A stretch of 39,093 bases of DNA from Candidatus Poseidoniaceae archaeon (GCA_024958795.1 JANXHP010000047.1:1-39093); one strand, 5' to 3'; positions 20,226 through 29,895 are shown, counted from the stretch's first letter. Numbers and translations: made by a program. Notes: generated by a model from the letters alone, not told the origin.

Positions 20226-21850
20226 TTAATGTTGTAAATAACAACCATATTGCACTAAACTTGATGTCTTATAGCGTTGCACCTGTATTCATGGGAGTAG
20301 GTAGGTCAATTGCAGCCTGCTTAGTCTGCCTAATATTTTGCACACTACCACTTACAGTTTCGGTATTTGCACATCATATTGATGAAGAAAATTACAACTT
20401 ATTTATTTTTCAAGAAGATGGTTCTATCTTTTCTGAAAATATCTCATTAAATGGTACAACGACGCTACCTCCGAGTGAGGCGACATGGGAATTGTGGAAT
20501 GTTGGCGATGGTAATTCTAATTGGAACATGGAAGCCTCTGGTTCTCATTTCAGTAGTGTTGTCCCGGTATCAGATAATTTGTGGAATTGGACACTAGAGA
20601 TTAATGTAACAGAAATTGAGTGCACTTGTTTACTTACAATTTCTGTACCAAATGGATTAGACCCAATGACAAAATCAATTATTGTTTACTTGGGAGAAAT
20701 AGGACATAGGCCGATGATATTAGATATTGAATATACTACGACGATAGTTGTAGAAGAGCCAGTAACAATAGAAATAGACTATGTTGTTCCAGGAATCAAC
20801 AATGCAGGCGTTACTGTTTTCGCCACAGTATGTGAAGCACCACATACGGTTTGTTTGGAAGAACCATCCCCAATCACATTGAACCAAACAGATCACAATG
20901 GAACAGTGATTATTACATTAAATAATATTGAACTAAACCTTGCAGATGGAATATATCAATTTGAATATTTTGTCAAGGATGCACTGTTATTAAATTCCAA
21001 TTCAGAAACAATTGCAATAGTAATCGATACTCAGGAGCCAATAGTGAGTATTAATGGTCCTGAAAATGCAATAGAATCACAAACAATTTACATTTCTGCA
21101 ACAGTTGATGATGGTTATAGTGGTTCTAGTGAAAATCTAGTTTGGACGATTTATTCACCTGATGGTAAAGTACGCAGCCCAACTACTGAGGAAAGGCAAG
21201 ATGATTATTCTCTGAATATTATTCCTCTAATTTCAGGAGACTGGACCATTGAATTATTAGTGCGAGATGTTGGAGGACATTTTGTCAATACATATCATTC
21301 ATTTTCTATTGCAAATAATGATCCACAAGCATATCTGACATTGGATGGATTTGAGGTTGCCAATGGTAGTTCAATAACACCTGCTAATGCAAATGATTGG
21401 ATATTAGATTGCTCTGGAAGTACTGATACAATTGATGATATGGAAACATTACAATATGTGTGGTATGTTGAAGGAAAGGCAAGAGTTAGTGGTAAAGAAA
21501 ATTTCACTCAAGATGATTTTGTCATTATAGGTCAGCAACAGATGATGCTAGTAGTGACTGATGATGATGGAGTTGAGTCAACAATAAATTTCACACTATT
21601 TGTCGAAGAGCAACCAATTACATCGAATGATTCATCAATATTGCTTGGAATCTTTGTTTTAGCAATTATCGTATCTGGAATCTTTGCAGTTCAAAAGTTT
21701 TCTAAGAAGTCCAAGGATTCAAAAAAATCCAAAAATATCCCGAAATGGGGAGAGCACAAAAAAACTGATGATAGCCAAGATGAAGAATTGGTGATTACTA
21801 ATAATGAAGACAGTATCTGGAACGATAAATCCTTTGATGGTAAATCCTAA
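20222..21850 (+). CDS. Membrane-anchored extracellular protein with Ig/PKD-like domains
   Basis: ATGA overlap with the upstream stop (20222-20225) implies translational coupling. N-terminal signal, beta-rich repeats (VSINGPENAIESQTIYISATVDDGYSGSSENLVWTI; CSGSTDTIDDMETLQYVWYVEG...QQMMLVVTDDDGVESTINFTL), then a C-terminal TM (SILLGIFVLAIIVSGIFAV) and a Lys-rich tail. Confidence 0.8.
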   Translation: MINVVNNNHIALNLMSYSVAPVFMGVGRSIAACLVCLIFCTLPLTVSVFAHHIDEENYNLFIFQEDGSIFSENISLNGTTTLPPSEATWELWNVGDGNSNWNMEASGSHFSSVVPVSDNLWNWTLEINVTEIECTCLLTISVPNGLDPMTKSIIVYLGEIGHRPMILDIEYTTTIVVEEPVTIEIDYVVPGINNAGVTVFATVCEAPHTVCLEEPSPITLNQTDHNGTVIITLNNIELNLADGIYQFEYFVKDALLLNSNSETIAIVIDTQEPIVSINGPENAIESQTIYISATVDDGYSGSSENLVWTIYSPDGKVRSPTTEERQDDYSLNIIPLISGDWTIELLVRDVGGHFVNTYHSFSIANNDPQAYLTLDGFEVANGSSITPANANDWILDCSGSTDTIDDMETLQYVWYVEGKARVSGKENFTQDDFVIIGQQQMMLVVTDDDGVESTINFTLFVEEQPITSNDSSILLGIFVLAIIVSGIFAVQKFSKKSKDSKKSKNIPKWGEHKKTDDSQDEELVITNNEDSIWNDKSFDGKS

Positions 21851-21891
21851 CAGTGCAACGGTTGAAAATGGGGTAACCCTTGGCCAACACT

Positions 21892-23265
21892 ATGTTCGAG
21901 GCGGCCATGTCGCAAATTGGTGAGAAACCAGCAGAGATTAGCATCGATGAGTTTCGTTCAAGACAAAACAGATTATTGTCACAATTGCGCCCAGATGACC
22001 TACTTGTTATCTGTCCAAATGTTGAATCAAATCGCTCAAATGATGTTCATTATCCTTATCGCAGTAGTAGCGATATGCTATATTTATCTGGTTGGAAAGA
22101 CCCAGAATCAATAATGACAGCTCATCATGATGGAGAGTCATGGGTTGTAACATTATTTGTTCAACCAAAAGATACGCTCAAAGAGATATGGGAAGGGAGA
22201 AGAGAGGGTGTTGAAGGGGCACTAAATGGATGGCCGATTGATTCTGCTCATTCAATAGAAGACTTGTCAACAATATTCTCAGAAATGGTCAGTAAAGCAA
22301 ATCGAGTATTGGTTAGAAGTGGAATCAATACAGCAGTAGATGTCATGGTTAAGGATGCTATAGAAAGAAGGGATAGGGCTCGCCAACAATTTGGTAACGG
22401 TCCAATATCAATTGAAGATCCTTCCGCAAAAATTGCAGAATTAAGACTAAGAAAGTCCGATGCTGAAATAGCTCAAATGCGCCATGTTTCCCAAATCAGT
22501 TCCCTCGCTCACGAGATATCAATGCGTCATTCTGCAGTGGGAAGAAAGGAGTATCAATTACAATCAGTAATAGAGGGTTTCTTCTCATATGCTGGAACAA
22601 GTGGATGGGCTTATCCTTCAATAGTTGGTTGTGGAGAAAATGCAACTATTCTACATTATACTGTAAATGATGATACTTGTGAAGATGGAGACATTATATT
22701 GATAGATGCAGGTGCAGAATACAATGGTTATGCTGCTGACATTACACGTTCTTGGCCTATAAACGGAAAGTTTACTGAAGCGCAGAAAGAAATTTACCAA
22801 CTTGTATTAGATGCGCAATTGGCGGCTATTGACGAGTGTAGAGTCGGCCGGCCATACAATGCCCCTCATGAGGCAGCAAGAAGAGTGCTTGCAGAAGGTC
22901 TCATTGAATTAGGAGTTATCACACAGTCGTTGGATGATGCTCTTTGCATGGAAAATGGACAATTAAAAAAGTGGTATATGCATAACACTGGCCATTGGAT
23001 TGGATTGGATGTTCATGATGTTGGAATATACAAACCAAATGGTGAACCAAGATTGCTTGAAGAGGGAATGTGTTTAACGGTTGAACCTGGATTGTATTTC
23101 GGCGCATGGCGTCCAGATGTAGAATGTCCAAAGAGATATGCTGACATTGGAATGCGTATTGAAGATGATATTCTTGTTACTTCTAAAGGACCTGATGTGT
23201 TGACCAAAGATTGTCCAAAAACAATTTCAGATTTGGAATCATTGATTGGAAAAGATTTCGAGTAG
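21892..23265 (+). CDS. pepP: Xaa-Pro aminopeptidase / M24B metallopeptidase
   Basis: ILIDAGAEYNGYAADITRSWPINGKFTEAQKEIYQLVLDAQ, HNTGHWIGLDVHDVG, LTVEPGLYF, GMRIEDDILVT: the M24 metal-ligand motifs are intact. A TTG at 21880 is an alternative start. Confidence 0.9.
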   Translation: MFEAAMSQIGEKPAEISIDEFRSRQNRLLSQLRPDDLLVICPNVESNRSNDVHYPYRSSSDMLYLSGWKDPESIMTAHHDGESWVVTLFVQPKDTLKEIWEGRREGVEGALNGWPIDSAHSIEDLSTIFSEMVSKANRVLVRSGINTAVDVMVKDAIERRDRARQQFGNGPISIEDPSAKIAELRLRKSDAEIAQMRHVSQISSLAHEISMRHSAVGRKEYQLQSVIEGFFSYAGTSGWAYPSIVGCGENATILHYTVNDDTCEDGDIILIDAGAEYNGYAADITRSWPINGKFTEAQKEIYQLVLDAQLAAIDECRVGRPYNAPHEAARRVLAEGLIELGVITQSLDDALCMENGQLKKWYMHNTGHWIGLDVHDVGIYKPNGEPRLLEEGMCLTVEPGLYFGAWRPDVECPKRYADIGMRIEDDILVTSKGPDVLTKDCPKTISDLESLIGKDFE

Positions 23266-24456
23266 GTGGTCCTATTGGATTGGGTTCAGATATTACAGCA
23301 GCAGGCCAAATGGTCAAGTAATAATAAATCTGAAAACAGACTAACTTCACAACAGGCAATAGAGTTGTACGATAACGCTCCATTACACCAATTAATGGCT
23401 GCAGCGATGGAGAGGAGAAAAGCAATACATCCGGAAGGATATGTTACTTATCTAATAGATAGAAATATCAATTATACAAATATCTGTACTATTAATTGCC
23501 AGTTTTGTTCTTTTTATCGTCCACCAAATCATCCGGAAACTTATACTCAGACATTTGAGGAGATAAGTGCAAGGATAGTGGAATTAGAGCAAATTGGAGG
23601 GAGTAGAATCCTAATGCAAGGGGGAGTGAACCCTGATTTGCCGATAAATTGGTATCAAGAATTGATCACTTCCTTGAGAAAACATCATCCAACTATTGCA
23701 CTTGATTGCTTTTCACCAATTGAAATTGAAGGAATTGCAGACGTTAGTGGATTGACTACCCTTGAAGTGCTTACAAAATTCCAATCTGTAGGTATGCATG
23801 GTCTACCAGGTGGAGGTGCAGAAATGCTCGTGGAATCAGTTAGGAAGGATGTTTCTCCCAAAAAGGGTCTTCCTGAGAATTGGCTAAAAGTGATGAAAGA
23901 AGCTCAATCGCTTGGTCTTACTACCAGTGCCACAAATGTGTTTGGTTTTGGCGAGGGAGCGACTGAGAGAGTTGAACATATGAGGAGAATACGAGAATTA
24001 CAAGACCAATCTCTCGAATCATACAATATAGGATTCACATCATTCATCGCATGGCCAGTTCAATTAGAAGTGAACAGTTTTGGAAGGAGAAACAGAGGTC
24101 AAAATAAATTTGAATTAGGTGCAGGTTCAAGCGAATATCTTCGCCATGTAGCAGTATCTAGACTATTTTTTGACAATATTGAAAATATTCAATCTTCATG
24201 GCCAACAATGGGTATTTCAGTAGCCCAAATGGCATTGATGGGTGGAGCTAACGATATAGGTTCAACTATGATGGAAGAAAATGTTGTTTCAGCATCTGGT
24301 ACAACCAAATTAAGTGCAAGTGAAAAAGAGTTACAAGATGTGATTCTGAGAGCAGGATTCCGCCCTGCAATAAGAGATTCGGACTACAATTTACTACCAA
24401 CAACATTAGTTGCAGCTGAAGTAACTTCTCTGAAGGCACCAACGCCCATTCAGTAA
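23266..24456 (+). CDS. mqnC: Radical SAM cyclic dehypoxanthine futalosine synthase-like (MqnC family)
   Basis: INYTNICTINCQFCSFYRPP (CxxxCxxC), RLTSQQAIELYDNAPLHQL, IGGSRILMQGGVNPDLPINWY, MGGANDIGSTMMEENVVSASG. The pattern matches MqnC more closely than CofH or MqnE. GTG start directly abuts the pepP stop. Confidence 0.8.
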   Translation: MVLLDWVQILQQQAKWSSNNKSENRLTSQQAIELYDNAPLHQLMAAAMERRKAIHPEGYVTYLIDRNINYTNICTINCQFCSFYRPPNHPETYTQTFEEISARIVELEQIGGSRILMQGGVNPDLPINWYQELITSLRKHHPTIALDCFSPIEIEGIADVSGLTTLEVLTKFQSVGMHGLPGGGAEMLVESVRKDVSPKKGLPENWLKVMKEAQSLGLTTSATNVFGFGEGATERVEHMRRIRELQDQSLESYNIGFTSFIAWPVQLEVNSFGRRNRGQNKFELGAGSSEYLRHVAVSRLFFDNIENIQSSWPTMGISVAQMALMGGANDIGSTMMEENVVSASGTTKLSASEKELQDVILRAGFRPAIRDSDYNLLPTTLVAAEVTSLKAPTPIQ

Positions 24457-27400
24457 TCAACTACTAGTTGCTGCTGAAAATACCACATATACAACAGCCC
24501 TTATTTGTCGTTGTCCATTTCCAATATTTTCGCTTGGAGTATATTCTTGGCCATTATACAATCCTTTGTAAACCAAGTGATTATTTCCACCATCCATATC
24601 ACTCCACGAAGTAATATCGTATGTCCACTGTTTCACATCTTGACCTGCACACCATCCTGCTCTACCATACGGCCATGAGCCATACTGATTTGCAACTACG
24701 CCATTTGCGATCTCTACCTTGCATCCATTTGCCTGATTATGAACAACAGGGTGCCATTCATAGGTATGACTTCCATTCATGTAATAATGGTGTTCATGGT
24801 CGCAGAATTCAGCACAATTAGCAGCATCTTTTTGGAAGCCATGTCCGGTAATTGTTGCAACCAATGAGACTTTAGTTGCCCAAGAGGGAACTGTGAAATT
24901 CATTTGTCTATTATACTTAGATTCATTATTGTAAGTTCCATCAAATTGACCACCTGAGAATGCGTAATCAGCCTCATATGAACGCTCACCACTACCCCAA
25001 TCACTGAAGAGGAATTTCACAGTCAAATCACCCTTATTTGCACCACCATATTTGAAACGTCTTTCCTCACCATCATCTATCATGAATAAGTATGGTGAAA
25101 TATCAGTTAACCACATTCCCTCTCGCCCATATGTAGTAATCCATCGCATTATTTCTGTACTACATTGCGAACTATTTTGTTCATTACAGATGTATAGATT
25201 TGCTAAGTAATCCCATTCATGACATCCACCATAACTGCCATCAGAATTACTATGTCTATTTTCTCTATCAGGGCATGCATGCTCATGGTATACCTCTAAT
25301 GTATCATATGAACTAATATTATTCGCTAAGTCAAATGTTGCATTTGAGAAACTACTGAATCCTCCACCCCATCCTCCAGCATGATTTTGGAAATCCATTA
25401 TTGTGACAACTTCAACACCAGGATCTAATTCTCTAACCTTTGTAGGAAATTCTACATTCCATTGTACTGGCTCAAATGCGATATGGCTTGGGTCATTTGA
25501 TTGAGTTGGCCAATCATAGAATGAACCAACTTCACGCGAAAGTTGAAATCGGTCAATTCCCATGTATAATGGGTTATTAAATGAATTAATCATTTGACCT
25601 AATCCTCCACCAATACTACTCGCTCGTTGGTCAATATAGTGGATTCGATCTCCCCATTTTTCTTCTTCAGAAGGGTTTAATGCTGCAAGAACAGACGATT
25701 TCTGTTGAGTAACATCACTGTGATATGTGGAATCAAAAGAGCCGTAGAATAAGTGAGTATTATCTGGAAGTGCGCGAATCAACTTACCAGGGTTTTGTCC
25801 CCATGTAGCAGAGTTGGAACTTCCATCTCCATTGGTATATTTGAACATTAATAAGTAAACATCATCCCCCGTCCAGCGTTGTTCAAAATAGAATGTTCCA
25901 TCTAAAGTTGGAACGCTAAAATGCGGTACTGCTTGCATGGGGCCACTCAATGATGTTGCAGATGTCCAAGCAATCGGTTGTTGAATAACAGCGCAACCAG
26001 AACTATTTGCAGTCCAACGTTGAGGAGTATCGGGACAAATATCCACATTTGAGAAAACACCATCATTGTCAATATCTGCACACCCGACTCCATTCACGAC
26101 AATATTAGCAGGAGTCCCCTCACACATATCATAGAAATCAAGAACGCCATCAGAATCACTGTCACGCTCTATCGAAGCACAACCATCTTCATCAATATCG
26201 ATGCCTGTTTTCGGAGTTCGTGGACATTGGTCCAACGTAGCACCTGTTGAATTGTAATCATTTACACCGTCATTATCATCGTCATCATCTTCAGAAGTAT
26301 CGAAGCATCCGTCGTCATCAAAATCATTGAATTCATCTCTAATCCATGATGTCAAACCTTTTGGACATGAATCAACCGAATCATTTCTTTGGTCATTATC
26401 ATCATCATCATCTTCATCTAAATCAGAACAACCATCACCATCCCAATCACTGTATAGATTAGAAATCCAACCGGTTAGTCCCATCGGGCAAGAATCGACC
26501 AAATCATCAACTCCATCTCCATCATCATCAAGATCAAATGATTCATCATGACAACCATCTTGGTCATAATCTGCATCAATTGTGCTTTTCCATCCTACCG
26601 AATTTGGGCAATTGTCCTTCACATCCTCAATCCCGTCTGCATCATCATCATCGTCTTCATCTCTATCCCTACATCCATCTGAATCCATATCATCAGTAGT
26701 TGAAGAAATCCAACCCTCCGCTTCACCAATTCCATTAGGGCAATTGTCATTATCGTCAATTATTCCATCACCATCCGCATCAATACCCGCATTTTCAACG
26801 ATAATGGTGGTAGTTGAGGTGTCCGTTAGTATTGTCCATTCTCCACATGTGGCAACAAAAGTGATTGTAATATCAGTTACTCCATCGTATAGTTCAGTAA
26901 GCAATTTCCAAGAACCATCTGATTTTACATCTACTTGTCCTTGTTCTTCATCACTTGAGTAACTTAATGAACAACTTTCTAAATGGTCATGAGAAATTGT
27001 GCCTGAAACCCATGTTAATCCTGAATCCTCTAACAGTATTAGGGAAGGAGCATTCAATATTGGTGCTCCTTCAATGGGTGGCAAAATCTGTATTATGTGA
27101 GATACTATAACAGGTCCGTCAACAATTGTTGTTTCTTTATCAGCTGCCTCAAAAGTTGCAGCGATATTGTAACTCACAATTTCACTTGGCATGAAAGTAA
27201 CATGTACAATGTCTTTGGATTGTGTCATTGCAAATTCAACTTCCGGATAAATGGATACTGATGCCAACCAATCCCCTTCACCTTGACTTTGAACTGTGAT
27301 TTGAAGGCTTACAATTTCCTCCAATATTGCATTTGTAGGCGGTTCAACGAATTGCACATTGAGCTCTAATTCCTTCACTACAGGTGTTATTTCTTCTTCA

Positions 27401-27483
27401 GCAATTTCATCTGTAGCACCGAAACAACCAGCACTTAACATCACGAAAATTAATATTACAGCAGAAGTACGCTGACTGCCCAT
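24457..27483 (-). CDS. Secreted lipoprotein: Cys-paired Ca-binding (TSP3-like) repeats plus C-terminal PNGase F-like domain
   Basis: Lipobox-like signal MGSQRTSAVILIFVMLSAGC. 4-5 repeats CPxG...W...D-x-D-x-DGC. The C-terminus contains GGCHEWDYLANLYIC...IMRWITTYGREG...LTDISPYLF...ITGHGF....CAEFCDHEHHYYMNG...YGSWPYGRAGWCAGQ, resembling PNGase F motifs (CDEWDRYANVYV; GRFITPYW; CAEWCFRTHTIAIN; NWAPDRAGWCPG). Confidence 0.8.
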   Translation of the reverse strand: MGSQRTSAVILIFVMLSAGCFGATDEIAEEEITPVVKELELNVQFVEPPTNAILEEIVSLQITVQSQGEGDWLASVSIYPEVEFAMTQSKDIVHVTFMPSEIVSYNIAATFEAADKETTIVDGPVIVSHIIQILPPIEGAPILNAPSLILLEDSGLTWVSGTISHDHLESCSLSYSSDEEQGQVDVKSDGSWKLLTELYDGVTDITITFVATCGEWTILTDTSTTTIIVENAGIDADGDGIIDDNDNCPNGIGEAEGWISSTTDDMDSDGCRDRDEDDDDDADGIEDVKDNCPNSVGWKSTIDADYDQDGCHDESFDLDDDGDGVDDLVDSCPMGLTGWISNLYSDWDGDGCSDLDEDDDDDNDQRNDSVDSCPKGLTSWIRDEFNDFDDDGCFDTSEDDDDDNDGVNDYNSTGATLDQCPRTPKTGIDIDEDGCASIERDSDSDGVLDFYDMCEGTPANIVVNGVGCADIDNDGVFSNVDICPDTPQRWTANSSGCAVIQQPIAWTSATSLSGPMQAVPHFSVPTLDGTFYFEQRWTGDDVYLLMFKYTNGDGSSNSATWGQNPGKLIRALPDNTHLFYGSFDSTYHSDVTQQKSSVLAALNPSEEEKWGDRIHYIDQRASSIGGGLGQMINSFNNPLYMGIDRFQLSREVGSFYDWPTQSNDPSHIAFEPVQWNVEFPTKVRELDPGVEVVTIMDFQNHAGGWGGGFSSFSNATFDLANNISSYDTLEVYHEHACPDRENRHSNSDGSYGGCHEWDYLANLYICNEQNSSQCSTEIMRWITTYGREGMWLTDISPYLFMIDDGEERRFKYGGANKGDLTVKFLFSDWGSGERSYEADYAFSGGQFDGTYNNESKYNRQMNFTVPSWATKVSLVATITGHGFQKDAANCAEFCDHEHHYYMNGSHTYEWHPVVHNQANGCKVEIANGVVANQYGSWPYGRAGWCAGQDVKQWTYDITSWSDMDGGNNHLVYKGLYNGQEYTPSENIGNGQRQIRAVVYVVFSAATSS

Positions 27484-27528
27484 AATATTGCATGGAATAA
27501 AGCAACCCTTCAATGTGTTGTTTTAGAA

Positions 27529-28671
27529 TCATTCAATTTCAGATTCAGTTCTTCCATCATTTACAATCAGAGTCTTCTGTTCAACATGTTTTGAAGAATG
27601 CTTAACCCTGAGTGGTTCAACCCATAATAATGGTCCCTCATTTTCCCTTTCAATTTTTATTATTAATTCCCAATGAATTTTCACTAGAGGGCTAATCGTA
27701 GTACCAGGCCAAGAGTTTTTTGGATTTTTAAGAATCATTTCCTCTTCACTATATTCAACTATGCCACCAGATTGCATTACCCGCATTGGTCTTAAAAATA
27801 AGCCTCCAATAACTTCTTGGCGCTGCATCGGTGCATCCTCTCCAGCACCAGTTCCATCATCAAGTCCCGCTTCCCAATGGTGTGGTAATTTAGTTGTCAA
27901 ACCAGGAGGTGGCTGTCCCTCAACAGTTCGATTTAATGCTGAAAAAACAGCATCTCTTGCAGGTGGTAATGCACCAACCCTCCAATAGACCGTAATTGAA
28001 TTCCAATTAGTTTGAAGTGTATCAAATTTAACTTTTATTTTCAAGTCCTTATCGGCTACTGCTTCACCAATTATTTTTATTTCTGGATTTGAGGGTGACT
28101 TATTTAGGAACATTTTTTGTCTACGTAAATCGCCAAAATTCGCAGCAACTCTCAAACCGAGTGGAATGAAAAATAGTGGGGCTACTATTATTGCTAGTAA
28201 TGGATAATCTAGTAGACCAACACGAACTGTCCCAGTTCCAATTCCAGGAATCCCAACAAGTGAAAGTATTGGTTCAATGAATAAATAAAGTAGTGAAATT
28301 AGGAGGACATAGACAACTGCATTGATAAATTTTCTAGCAGCAGCATGAATTGGGTGAGGGGTCAAATACCATCCTCTTCGTTGTTTGTCCACGACGATCG
28401 GCCACTCTGAATCATCAAGTATTCCATAGTCATAGACTTCATTTTTGATAGTATTTCCATCAAATATGTATCTTCGTTCTACCAACCAACTGGATTTCTC
28501 TCCGATTTTAAAACTTGGAATCGATTTTGTAATAATTTCATTAGCCTGTTGTAGACTAATATCATCTGAAATAATTTCATTCTTCCTCGAGATTGGCAAT
28601 TCTGATGCCACTAATCTATGCGCTTCAAATGGAGGGTATTTCACCAAATGCTGTACTTCTAATATCCCCAT
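27529..28671 (-). CDS. Hypothetical membrane protein
   Basis: 380 aa with two hydrophobic segments (AVVYVLLISLLYLFIEPILSLVG; LLDYPLLAIIVAPLFFIPLGL) followed by a soluble region. No family recognised. Confidence 0.65.
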   Translation of the reverse strand: MGILEVQHLVKYPPFEAHRLVASELPISRKNEIISDDISLQQANEIITKSIPSFKIGEKSSWLVERRYIFDGNTIKNEVYDYGILDDSEWPIVVDKQRRGWYLTPHPIHAAARKFINAVVYVLLISLLYLFIEPILSLVGIPGIGTGTVRVGLLDYPLLAIIVAPLFFIPLGLRVAANFGDLRRQKMFLNKSPSNPEIKIIGEAVADKDLKIKVKFDTLQTNWNSITVYWRVGALPPARDAVFSALNRTVEGQPPPGLTTKLPHHWEAGLDDGTGAGEDAPMQRQEVIGGLFLRPMRVMQSGGIVEYSEEEMILKNPKNSWPGTTISPLVKIHWELIIKIERENEGPLLWVEPLRVKHSSKHVEQKTLIVNDGRTESEIE

Positions 28672-28680
28672 CTCATCGCC

Positions 28681-29895
28681 TCATGTAAATAGTAGTTTAA
28701 CGCCTGCCTTTACCGCAAGTTTACGGAAGGCGGGTACCTTTTTCAACAGTGCCATTCCTAATGGTACTGGTTTTTCAATATCGCCAATTGTATTAATCAA
28801 TTCCAAAACTTCTGGCTTTGAAAAATTTTCAAAGTGCTCATCTAATTCATCATCAGTACAGTTACTCACCAACAAATCCCTCAATGCTCTTGCTTTGTCT
28901 TGAACCCTTTTCATCTCATTCCATCGTTTTGAAGTAATTTTACGTAAATCCTTTTTCGATAATTTATCACTGCTAATTGCAGAAGAAAGATCATCAATTA
29001 TCATTTCAATTTGCTTAAATCCAGGTCCAATTCCTCCACCCGTTGTCGGTTTTGCCATTCCTGCAGCATCACCTACTAACATCACTCTATTTTTGACAGG
29101 ATTCTTAACCATTCCACATGGAATAGGGCCGCAATATCTTGCAGTTTCCTTAACAGCACTGAATCTTTCTTGCCAAAGTGGATGATTTAGTAAATCATGA
29201 TAACATTGCTCAACCGAACGTCCCTGTAAATGTTCAGCAGTTGACCAAATACCGATTCTGTGAGTTCCGAAACCAGAAGGTATTACCCAAGCAAAAAATC
29301 CCGGAGCAACTTTTGAACCACTATACATTTCCAACCATCTATTGTCGTTTTGGTAACCGACAACTTCTGCTTGGAAACCAATCATCAATTCTTTCGGTTT
29401 GCCCATTTTAAAATATCTTCTTGTCCACGACTGAGCACCATCACAGCCAAGTAACAATTTACATTTCAAGTCAACAATTTCACCGTCATTATTTACAGTC
29501 AATGATACGCCATCATCATCTGCTGAGGCATCTATTGGCATCGAATTAAGCCAAATATGAGCTCCTGCTTCTAAGGACTGCTGGACTACTCCTTGGTCAA
29601 ATCGCTTACGACAGACAACAAATGTTCTGGGATTATTACTTTCACCAACTGGTACTAGTGTTCCACTTGGTCCGTGAATTAGTGCCCCATCAATTTCTTG
29701 AAGAATGGTATCTTCAAGTGATACTGATTTCATTGCTCTCGGATTTACTAATCCTGCACACTGGAAAGGACGACCGATTTCACTATGTTCTTCTAACAAC
29801 AATACTGAATGCCCTCTTTCAGATAATAATGATGCACAGCGCCCACCTATCGGTCCAGCGCCAACAATGACTACGTCCCACATCATCTCTGTCAT
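28681..29895 (-). CDS. Geranylgeranyl reductase family FAD-dependent oxidoreductase
   Basis: WDVVIVGAGPIGGRCASLLSERGHSVLLLEEHSEIGRPFQCAGLVN (Rossmann FAD plus GRPxQCAG), NRVMLVGDAAGMAKPTTGGGIGPGFKQ. ORF opens at 29922; MTEMMWDVVIVG is at 29895. Confidence 0.85.
   Translation of the reverse strand: MTEMMWDVVIVGAGPIGGRCASLLSERGHSVLLLEEHSEIGRPFQCAGLVNPRAMKSVSLEDTILQEIDGALIHGPSGTLVPVGESNNPRTFVVCRKRFDQGVVQQSLEAGAHIWLNSMPIDASADDDGVSLTVNNDGEIVDLKCKLLLGCDGAQSWTRRYFKMGKPKELMIGFQAEVVGYQNDNRWLEMYSGSKVAPGFFAWVIPSGFGTHRIGIWSTAEHLQGRSVEQCYHDLLNHPLWQERFSAVKETARYCGPIPCGMVKNPVKNRVMLVGDAAGMAKPTTGGGIGPGFKQIEMIIDDLSSAISSDKLSKKDLRKITSKRWNEMKRVQDKARALRDLLVSNCTDDELDEHFENFSKPEVLELINTIGDIEKPVPLGMALLKKVPAFRKLAVKAGVKLLFT

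Noticed and set aside
19945-20229. 94-aa plus-strand ORF overlapping the end of the TSP3 protein
   Set aside because: Alternate-frame shadow ORF within a well-supported CDS.
23266-24456. Assignment of the radical SAM gene to CofH (F420 biosynthesis)
   Set aside because: The motif pattern (LTSQQAIELYDNAPLHQL; GANDIGSTMMEENVVSASG) fits MqnC better, though phylogeny is needed.
26020-26780. CRISPR-like or microsatellite appearance (repeated cat/atc triplets)
   Set aside because: In frame on the minus strand these encode Asp-rich Ca-binding repeats; no uniform repeat/spacer structure.
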